Shown here: piece by piece, positions 15,853 through 20,442 of the stretch
Numbering within the stretch: position 1 is the first letter of the stretch
Layout of the letters: every line of letters begins with the position of its first letter
Origin: RGIG250 sp964540025
GTDB taxonomy: Bacteria; Bacillota; Negativicutes; Selenomonadales; Selenomonadaceae
Assembly (NCBI GenBank): GCA_964540025.1
Contig: CAZIKQ010000032.1
Coordinates: 1-20,442 of the forward strand
Length of the DNA: 20,442 nucleotides
Direction of reading: 5' to 3'
Notes under the pieces: model-generated
What the model saw: only the letters and a program-made list of their open reading frames with translations
Database searches by the model: none
Told to the model about the DNA's origin: nothing
Made by a program: the position numbers and the translations under genes

Positions 15853-16120
15853 GTAATTCCTCCATCATCTGATCGACATCGGAATAAGTCTTGCCAAGAT
15901 TTCGGTTAGCCTTCATTCGTTTTACTTCCCGAACCGCCTCGACGGTTTCAGGATTCGGTATATCTCCGCCGATCTCAAACGGTATTCTATACTCGCGCAC
16001 CGCCTTGCGCGCAAAAACATTAAAAGCCGTCGTCATCGTCATTCCCATATCGGAGCAGAACGCCTCAAACTGCCGTTTTAAGTCTGCGTCCATGCGAATA
16101 TTGATATTTGTATTTGCCAT
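15839..16120 (-). CDS. RelB/DinJ family antitoxin (type II TA)
   Basis: The 93-aa antitoxin begins with a ribbon-helix-helix motif (NINIRMDADLKRQFEAF and the following SDMGMTMTTAFNVFARKAV). This binds DNA and represses the operon. The C-terminal half, including YSDVDQMMEELLADV, would wrap around the YafQ toxin. Start: ATG with AAGGAG about nine bases upstream. It is the first gene of the pair, so antitoxin is made before toxin. The module is more AT-rich than the genes on either side, consistent with acquisition. Confidence 0.92.
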   Translation of the reverse strand: MANTNINIRMDADLKRQFEAFCSDMGMTMTTAFNVFARKAVREYRIPFEIGGDIPNPETVEAVREVKRMKANRNLGKTYSDVDQMMEELLADV

Positions 16121-16152
16121 AAGTAACCGCTCCTTCGCTCCTCTTTATATGC

Positions 16153-16197
16153 AATATACTATTTTTTATTTACGACGTCAATATTCCAATATATTCC
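16153..16197 (-). promoter_or_regulatory. Promoter and possible operator of the TA pair
   Basis: On the minus strand TTGACG (16176-16181), a 17-bp spacer and TATATT (16153-16158) form a strong promoter. Just upstream lies a direct repeat ATATTCC at 16181-16187 and 16191-16197, a possible site for RelB/DinJ autorepression. Confidence 0.6.
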
Positions 16198-16243
16198 TTT
16201 ATTAGACTATAAAGCGAACCGTCAGAGATTTATCGACTGCCTG

Positions 16244-16272
16244 ACCGCCCTGGCTTGCCGGGGCGGTTTTCT
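16244..16272 (+). terminator. Orphan terminator hairpin right of the TA pair
   Basis: An 11-bp stem (16244-16254 with 16257-16267, one G-T pair) is followed by TTTTCTTTG on the plus strand. No plus-strand gene precedes it after 15470. For the purine permease, which ends at 16298 on the minus strand, the hairpin lies downstream but lacks a T-run in that direction. Confidence 0.7.
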
Positions 16273-16297
16273 TTGCACAAGAAACACTTTAACAGTA

Positions 16298-17674
16298 TCA
16301 GATAAAAACGTATTTCAGGGCAAACAGGATAGCCAGACCTATCAGGAGCAGGCTGACATTCTTCCGCTTCTCCCCTGTCAAGAGATTCAAAACCGCATAG
16401 GACATGACCCCGAAGGAAATACCCTCGGAAATGGAATAGCTGAAGGGGGTGGCAATGATCGCCCCATAGGCCGGGATCGCCTCCGTGAGATCATCAAAAT
16501 CTATGCGGCGGATGTTGCTAATCATCAGATAGCCCACCATTATCAGAGCCGGAGCCGTGGCAAAGCCCGGAATGGCCAGAAAAAGCGGAGCTAAAAGCAG
16601 GCTCACCAGAAACAGCCCGGCCGTAACCGTGGAGGCCAGGCCGGTGCGGCCGCCGACACTTACCCCCGCCGAGCTTTCCACATAGGTGGAAACGGTGGAA
16701 GTGCCCAGGACGGCTCCCGCCGCCGTAGCGATGGAGTCAGCCAGCAGCGCCCCCTTAATGCGGGGAAGCCGGCCCTTTTCATCCAGCATATCCGCCCGAC
16801 TGGCCACCCCGATCAGCGTGCCCAGAGTATCAAACAGATCCACAAACATGAAGGTAATCATGATCGTGATAAAGTTGAAGGTCAGCAGACCGGAAAAATC
16901 CATCTGCATGAAGGTGGGAGCCAGCCTGGGGATCGAGAACCCGTTGGAGAAATCCGGCAGGACGCTGAACATTCCCTCCTTCGGGTCCGGAACGTAAATC
17001 CCCGTCAGCTCACAGAGAATGCCCAGCCCCCAGGTGACCAGAATCCCCAAAAGGATGTCCCCCGGAACTTTTTTGTGCATGAGAACGCTGGTCACGATAC
17101 AGCCAATCAATGCCAACAGCGCCCCCACCCCGGTGGAGTGGAACGCGCCGCTGGCTACAGCCTGCTTTAAGGGATAAAGCCCCACCAGACAGGGACCATC
17201 CACGACGATCCGGGCGTTTTGCAGGCCGATAAAGGCTATAAACAGGCCAATACCGCCACTGATTCCAATCTTCAGGGCATTGGGAATGCAGTTGAATATC
17301 GCCTCCCGGACAGGGGTCAGGGAAAGGATGATAAAGATGATACCCTCAGCGAATACCGCCGCCAGGGCCGTCTGCCAGGAACAGCCCAGCTGCCCCACAA
17401 CCGTGTAGGCAAAAAAAGCGTTTAAGCCCATGCCCGGGGCGAGAGCAAAGGGGTAATTGGCCCCAAAGGCCATAATAAGCGTACCCAGGGCGGCGCCCAG
17501 GGCCGTAGCCACAAAAACCGCCCCTCTGTCCATACCGGCAGCCCCTAAAATATCCGGATTCACCGCCAGTATGTACGCCATGGTCATAAAGGTTGTGATC
17601 CCGGCGGTGACCTCCACCCTTATGGAACTCTTATTCTCCCGCAGCTTAAAGACATTTTCCAAAAATTCAGCCAT
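16298..17674 (-). CDS. AzgA/PbuG-type purine (hypoxanthine/guanine/adenine) permease
   Basis: This 458-aa membrane protein of the AzgA-like branch of nucleobase-cation symporters imports purine bases with protons. Family segments are VEVTAGITTFMTMAYILAVN (20-39), NYPFALAPGMGLNAFFAYTV, GISGGIGLFIAFIGLQNA and the DLFDTLGTLIGVA stretch in the second half. Twelve to fourteen hydrophobic segments are expected. Start: ATG 17674 with AAGGGGGAT upstream. A further in-frame ATG at 17701 lies in the methyltransferase remnant. The usual purine riboswitch is not seen, because the upstream DNA is foreign. No convincing promoter is visible. Confidence 0.92.
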   Translation of the reverse strand: MAEFLENVFKLRENKSSIRVEVTAGITTFMTMAYILAVNPDILGAAGMDRGAVFVATALGAALGTLIMAFGANYPFALAPGMGLNAFFAYTVVGQLGCSWQTALAAVFAEGIIFIILSLTPVREAIFNCIPNALKIGISGGIGLFIAFIGLQNARIVVDGPCLVGLYPLKQAVASGAFHSTGVGALLALIGCIVTSVLMHKKVPGDILLGILVTWGLGILCELTGIYVPDPKEGMFSVLPDFSNGFSIPRLAPTFMQMDFSGLLTFNFITIMITFMFVDLFDTLGTLIGVASRADMLDEKGRLPRIKGALLADSIATAAGAVLGTSTVSTYVESSAGVSVGGRTGLASTVTAGLFLVSLLLAPLFLAIPGFATAPALIMVGYLMISNIRRIDFDDLTEAIPAYGAIIATPFSYSISEGISFGVMSYAVLNLLTGEKRKNVSLLLIGLAILFALKYVFI

Positions 17675-17855
17675 GAGGTTTATCCCCCTTATATGCCGCA
17701 TTCTGCATCATAAATAATTTATCGCCGGGAATAATTTCAGTGGGAAGATAGTCCATTGGAATATAGCGCCGGCTTTCAGAGAACACCTTGGGGACTCTCA
17801 CATAATCGGTTTCGCATTCTCTCTCTTCATCAAACAGCCTTGGTGTTTCCGCTAC
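17667..17855 (-). pseudogene. C-terminal stub of an MmeI-like DNA methyltransferase
   Basis: This open stretch of 62 codons without a start reads through ETDYVRVPKVFSESRRYIPM. It matches the pattern of target-recognition/C-terminal regions of large class I SAM-dependent restriction-modification methyltransferases (pattern: TDY, hydrophobic, VP, V, SE-R-RYIP). It ends with TGA inside the first codons of the purine permease, so foreign coding DNA runs right up to that gene. It is collinear and on the same strand as the N-terminal remnant at 18700-19339, so both probably come from one destroyed gene. Confidence 0.65.
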
Positions 17856-17973
17856 GAATTAGTCCCCTCTTCAGATGATAAATGAAGAAATACGGGTACT
17901 TGTATTTTCCGGGCAATCTCTGTGCCGGCAGCGTTTTACCGGTATGGGAGGATCCTGTTATCAAAACAATCAT
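17830..17973 (-). pseudogene. Truncated P-loop NTPase (47-aa N-terminal stub)
   Basis: The reading frame begins MIVLITGSSHTGKT, a perfect strand plus Walker A P-loop, and runs for 47 codons. It then enters the methyltransferase remnant and stops at 17830. It resembles the start of small AAA/kinase-like ATPases of about 170-190 aa, so most of the protein is missing. Its ATG overlaps the stop of the Vat-like gene as ATGA, which suggests the two were an operon before truncation. A product is unlikely to be functional. Confidence 0.6.
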
Positions 17974-18608
17974 AATCTTGCCCTCAGTTCTTCCCTGACT
18001 TTCTCAAAATCACCACAGGTCAGGAGCGGAATCAGACCGTCTATTTCTTCTATGCTCTTGTCCCACCATCTGAATTTGAGCAAGAGATCGATGAATTCAT
18101 CATTAAACCGCTTTCGCAGAACCTTTGCCGGATTGCCGGCAACGATGGTGTAAGGTTCAACATCACTGCCCACCACGCTGTTTGCTCCGATGATCGCGCC
18201 GTCTCCGATATGTACACCGGGAAGAATCACTGCATTTTGTCCAATCCACACATCGTTACCAATCACCATATCTCCCCGGAATGGCATATCTGACGGCAAA
18301 GGAGCATCCATGTCCCAGCCTTCAAGCGTATAAAACGGGAAGGTGGATACTGCGTCCATCTGGTGATTCGCGTCATTCATCACAAATTCCACACCTGAAG
18401 CAATCTGACAGAACTTGCCAATTATCAGGTGGTCTCTGCTCCATGGATAAAAGTGTGTCACATGGCTTTCAAATTCTGAATCAGCGATATAGGTAAAATC
18501 TCCAACATTGATATTTGGATTTTTTATAGTTGGTTTCACATAGATTTCCTTATTATATCCTGCAATCGGATGAATTACATTCGGATCTGGTTTTTTCCCA
18601 TTTCTCAT
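17970..18608 (-). CDS. Vat/CatB-like xenobiotic O-acetyltransferase
   Basis: This 212-aa left-handed beta-helix acetyltransferase is of the hexapeptide-repeat class, which uses acetyl-CoA to modify hydroxyl groups. The Vat-type active-site segment is MNDANHQMDAVSTFPF, with the catalytic histidine in ANHQMD. Hexapeptide repeats follow (IGNDVWIGQNAVILPGV and IGDGAIIGANSVVG), then IVAGNPAKVLRKRF and the RWWD tail segment of Vat/CatB proteins. Vat enzymes inactivate streptogramin A and CatB enzymes chloramphenicol. The family also has members of unknown substrate, so resistance cannot be claimed. Start: ATG with AAGGTG about eight bases upstream. Base composition is lower in GC than the housekeeping genes. 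It sits inside the remains of a methyltransferase gene. Confidence 0.88.
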   Translation of the reverse strand: MRNGKKPDPNVIHPIAGYNKEIYVKPTIKNPNINVGDFTYIADSEFESHVTHFYPWSRDHLIIGKFCQIASGVEFVMNDANHQMDAVSTFPFYTLEGWDMDAPLPSDMPFRGDMVIGNDVWIGQNAVILPGVHIGDGAIIGANSVVGSDVEPYTIVAGNPAKVLRKRFNDEFIDLLLKFRWWDKSIEEIDGLIPLLTCGDFEKVREELRARL

Positions 18609-18699
18609 ATTCGTTCACCTTGTCAAATCCCTATTTACAGCGCTGCATCCTCTACCTGTTAAATGTACCCCCTAAAATGAGTTTGCATCCCCTTGATTT

Positions 18700-19339
18700 T
18701 CAGGCGGCGAGGTAATCGCTGAATTGTATCATAGTCTGCACTTTGCTTTCAAGGAATGTCAGCCTGGCCAGCCTGCGCTGAAAACCTTCCAGCTCCGTCC
18801 TGCGGGCGCGCTCCACGGTCACGGCCTTTATCTCCGCCAGTTCCTCTTTCAGGCCGTCAAGGAACAGGGGGGCGATCACCTTGTGAATATTTTCCAGGCT
18901 GGTGTAGTGCATCCCGCCGGAGCGTCTCTTCTCCGGGTTCAGGGTGCTTTCAAAAACCGCCCCGAAGGAAGAGTTTTTCAAAATTGCAGGTGACGGCCCA
19001 GCGGGGATGCTGGGAAACCGGAAGCTCAGTGATATAGCGCCCGGCCTGCTGAAAGGGAGTGAGCAGGGTGCCGTCCGACTGCCGGATGGGTTTGTTCAGA
19101 TCCTTGCCCAGACCCTTCTGCTCGATCAGTACCTTTGTACTGGGAATATAGCCGTCAATGAAGCTGGTGTGGTCCAGGTGAACCTGTTCCTCGAAGGTGA
19201 TGAAGCTGGCCACATCTTCCACGCCCAGCACATCGGAAAGCAACGTGAGCCAGAAGGTCTGGCTCTGTCCCTTTTCGTAGCCCTTGCCTTTCCAGTCAGC
19301 CGCAAATTTTTTGGCCGACGCTTTTGCTGTATCGGTCAT
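18700..19339 (-). pseudogene. N-terminal remnant of an MmeI-like restriction-methyltransferase, deleted and frameshifted
   Basis: Two frames are needed. The first (19339 to 18950) gives about 129 residues with an endonuclease-like pattern, FIDGYIPSTKVLIEQKGLGK (D...E-x-K), preceded by TFWLTLLSDVLGV, as in the N-terminal domain of MmeI/YeeA-type single-chain restriction-modification enzymes. The second (from about 18981 to 18700) resumes with FGAVFESTLNPEKRRSGGMH and continues MHYTSLENIHKVI, the segment just before the methyltransferase motif I. The piece between, normally more than 100 residues, is missing. The remnant breaks off at RLTFLES, where a DPACGSGN motif would be expected, then stops. 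Start ATG 19339 with GAGGGGA upstream. No functional enzyme can result. Confidence 0.8.
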
Positions 19340-19413
19340 TGTATCTGTCCCCTCGTATGTTCATAAACGGGCGGAAAATCTCCCCGGCCGTAAAATTTCA
19401 TCATTTACAGATT

Positions 19414-19419
19414 ACTATA
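19414..19419 (-). promoter_or_regulatory. Possible extended -10 promoter of the methyltransferase remnant
   Basis: On the minus strand TGTTATAGT gives an extended -10 (TATAGT at 19414-19419). No -35 box stands at normal spacing. Transcription would begin about 70 bases before the ATG at 19339. Confidence 0.35.
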
Positions 19420-19557
19420 ACACAAAAACGCCGGAGTTCCATGTTCAATTTACATTTTACAATCTACCTGAAAGAATCCTTGATTGCGCATAAGTATCAG
19501 TTACCGATATTACTATAATTATTCTTTACAGTGCAGTATCACCTAGAAAATTGGTTC

Positions 19558-19586
19558 TTGACATAAACCCTGGGCTCGTATATATT
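19558..19586 (+). promoter_or_regulatory. Promoter of the structured RNA / PBECR4-like gene
   Basis: TTGACA (19558-19563), a 17-bp spacer and TATATT (19581-19586) differ from consensus by one base. Transcription should start near 19593, just ahead of the structured region and about 170 bases before the toxin-like gene. Confidence 0.8.
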
Positions 19587-19592
19587 AGGAGC

Positions 19593-19741
19593 AAGAGAGT
19601 ATATGGTTACTACGAGCGGCTGTAGCCATCCCTTCCGTTTGGGGACAATAAAAATACAGCGGAGTTGACCGTCGGTGAAGGTAGGGAAATTCACCGCTGC
19701 TCAAGGGTGGGGAGAATTGCTTTAGCAGTTCTCCCTGTTTT
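19593..19741 (+). ncRNA. Structured small RNA upstream of a PBECR4-like toxin (candidate RNA antitoxin)
   Basis: The transcript of about 150 nt is bounded by a strong promoter and an intrinsic terminator, and it contains no evident coding sequence. Hairpin A is GCTGTA/TACAGC, from about 19619 to 19659, with CCCTTCC (19630-19636) in its loop. Hairpin B is CGGTGAA (19673-19679) paired with TTCACCG (19690-19696), with GGTAGGG (19680-19686) in its loop. The two loop sequences are complementary except at one position, allowing a kissing loop or pseudoknot. GAGC near 19614 can pair with GCTC near 19699 and close the whole domain. The position before a terminator and a nuclease-like gene is that of type III antitoxin RNAs, but tandem repeats are absent. 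Confidence 0.6.
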
Positions 19742-19744
19742 ATT
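19710..19744 (+). terminator. Intrinsic terminator between the structured RNA and the toxin-like gene
   Basis: An 11-bp stem with one G-T pair (19710-19720 with 19725-19735) and a TTTA loop is followed by TGTTTTATT. It would let most transcripts end as the small RNA and a fraction read through into the downstream gene, as in ToxIN-type loci. Confidence 0.88.
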
Positions 19745-19764
19745 GAGGAGGAGCATTGCACGGC

Positions 19765-20319
19765 ATGACAGACCTACAGATAATCCAGCGCTATTATGAA
19801 AGACGCCTGTGCGACAGGCTTTTTCGATATACGCTCTCTAACGGCACTGTAATTGAAATCACCTTCTACAGAGAGGCGTTCTGCCATCTCCTTGGCATAC
19901 AGCATATCACCAGGAACCGCCGCTACATCGGCCGGACTGGCTACGAACGTATACAAAATGGCCAGCTGAACATACGGCAGCTGAAAGACACGAATCGCGC
20001 GGGTTATGCTAAAATCAAGTATCGCATTGAGTTTTTCACGTATATAGGCCACCTGATGGAACACGGCGATATCTTTCGTTTCTACCCCGAACGCGCCGGA
20101 AACACACGCATCCAAGCTGCCTTCCTCGTCCATGAGAAAGACCGGGAGCTGTATCTACACCTCTTTCTGGCAAAGGAGTCCCCTAACTCCAATGCCTACG
20201 CGCCCGTGTCCTATATTGTGCTGACGGATCGTGATGATGCTCCAATGCGATACATTTCAGGTCAGGAGCATAAGAAGGTCATTGCCCTTGATATCCTGCC
20301 AATGAAGCCACAGACCTGA
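19765..20319 (+). CDS. PBECR4-like nuclease-fold protein, candidate toxin
   Basis: This 184-aa protein begins with a short helix (MTDLQIIQRYYERRL). A beta-rich segment with FCHLLGIQHI (39-48) follows, then a helical part with INGQ-like basic residues and IEFFTYIGHLME (88-99). It ends with beta strands reading YLHLFLAKE (130-138) and ISGQEHKKVIALDIL (164-178). The FCHLLGI segment and the FLAKE/K-rich C-terminus resemble the PBECR4 group of barnase-EndoU-colicin-RelE-like nucleases from phages and Firmicutes. This assignment is from memory of family patterns and moderate. It does not look like ToxN/AbiQ. The start is ATG 19765, 13 bases after AGGAGG, or TTG 19756, four bases after it. It is transcribed by read-through of the terminator just upstream. 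Confidence 0.7.
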   Translation: MTDLQIIQRYYERRLCDRLFRYTLSNGTVIEITFYREAFCHLLGIQHITRNRRYIGRTGYERIQNGQLNIRQLKDTNRAGYAKIKYRIEFFTYIGHLMEHGDIFRFYPERAGNTRIQAAFLVHEKDRELYLHLFLAKESPNSNAYAPVSYIVLTDRDDAPMRYISGQEHKKVIALDILPMKPQT

Positions 20320-20442
20320 GCAGGTGAATCGTCACTTTGACGGCTTCCCTGTAGGGAAGCTGTCACTAAAAGCGATTGATAGGCGAAATGACAAACTTCT
20401 CGACTAATCTGTCACCCCTCCGGCTTGACTAACTCACTTAAT
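20320..20442. other. Right edge: hairpin and GTCAC repeats, no gene
   Basis: GCTTCCC/GGGAAGC (20343-20349 with 20354-20360, loop TGTA) forms a 7-bp hairpin 23 bases after the stop codon. No T-run follows, so it is not a clear terminator. The motif GTCAC occurs three times in this stretch. I see no coding sequence. Confidence 0.35.

Larger units (their letters stand above)
15440..16270. repeat. 27-nt inverted repeats flanking the YafQ/DinJ module
   Basis: The sequence at 15440-15466 read on the plus strand matches 16270-16244 read on the minus strand at 26 of 27 bases. Because each copy is itself nearly palindromic, orientation is set by the CAAG loop, which is shared only in the inverted reading; in direct orientation 24 of 27 match. 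The copies bracket an interval of about 830 bp containing only the TA pair. They may be terminal repeats of a small mobile unit or two members of a genomic terminator family. Confidence 0.5.

Noticed and set aside
17690..17900. Purine riboswitch before the AzgA-like permease
   Set aside because: I looked on the minus strand for the conserved three-way-junction core and found methyltransferase coding remnants instead.
19593..19741. Tandem repeats like those of ToxI, or a CRISPR array
   Set aside because: No repeated unit of 20-45 nt is present; the RNA appears as one folded unit.
19774..20133. Minus-strand frame inside the PBECR4-like gene
   Set aside because: It is antisense to the better supported plus-strand gene and has no ribosome binding site.
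1..20442. tRNA, rRNA, transposase genes or a CRISPR array anywhere in the window
   Set aside because: None was found; accessory traits are explained by gene remnants and small modules without a visible transposase or integrase.

Overview
The window looks like a chromosomal segment of a moderately GC-rich member of the Bacillota (Firmicutes). Support: an RNase J with a TTG start, a YifB-type ATPase, an ecfA1-ecfA2-ecfT-truA cluster, a SEC-C methionine aminopeptidase, strong GGAGG ribosome binding sites, sigma-A-type promoters and many classical hairpin/T-run terminators. A Negativicutes or related clostridial host would fit, but the sequence does not settle this. The left three quarters is housekeeping; the right end (about 15.4-20.4 kb) is accessory.

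Layout. (a) 1-4.0 kb, minus strand: methionine aminopeptidase, a DEAD-box RNA helicase coupled by a GTGA overlap, and yifB/comM-like, ending in a strong terminator at the left edge. (b) 4.0-5.1 kb, plus strand: a membrane-anchored polysaccharide deacetylase with a perfect-consensus promoter and a bidirectional terminator. (c) 5.1-10.6 kb, minus strand: one tightly packed run ecfA1, ecfA2, ecfT, truA, two polar amino-acid ABC permeases and their ATPase. This joins a vitamin-type ECF module (no S component here) to an amino-acid importer (no binding protein here). (d) 10.7-11.3 kb: a MarR regulator with two inverted repeats in its promoter. (e) 11.3-13.2 kb, minus strand: RNase J behind a roughly 190-nt structured leader. 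(f) 13.2-15.5 kb, plus strand: a C_GCAxxG_C_C cysteine-rich protein, an RluA-family pseudouridine synthase and a small HTH protein with a proline-rich tail.

Accessory part. A RelB/DinJ-YafQ toxin-antitoxin pair (15.6-16.2 kb) lies between two near-identical 27-nt terminator hairpins in inverted orientation. It is followed by an AzgA/PbuG-type purine permease (minus). From 17.67 to 19.34 kb is a wrecked MmeI-like restriction-methyltransferase gene, all on the minus strand. Its N-terminal nuclease part survives with an internal deletion and its C-terminal stub runs into the start of the purine permease. Between the two pieces sit an apparently intact Vat/CatB-like acetyltransferase and a 47-aa stub of a P-loop NTPase that overlaps it by ATGA.

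The most interesting locus is the last one (19.55-20.32 kb): a consensus promoter, a short highly structured RNA of about 150 nt, an intrinsic terminator, a ribosome binding site and a 184-aa protein that resembles the PBECR4 group of barnase/EndoU/colicin/RelE-like nucleases. This promoter-RNA-terminator-toxin order is that of type III toxin-antitoxin systems, but the protein is not ToxN/AbiQ, CptN or TenpN in appearance and the RNA lacks their tandem repeats. It may be an undescribed RNA-antitoxin/RNase-toxin or phage-defence module.
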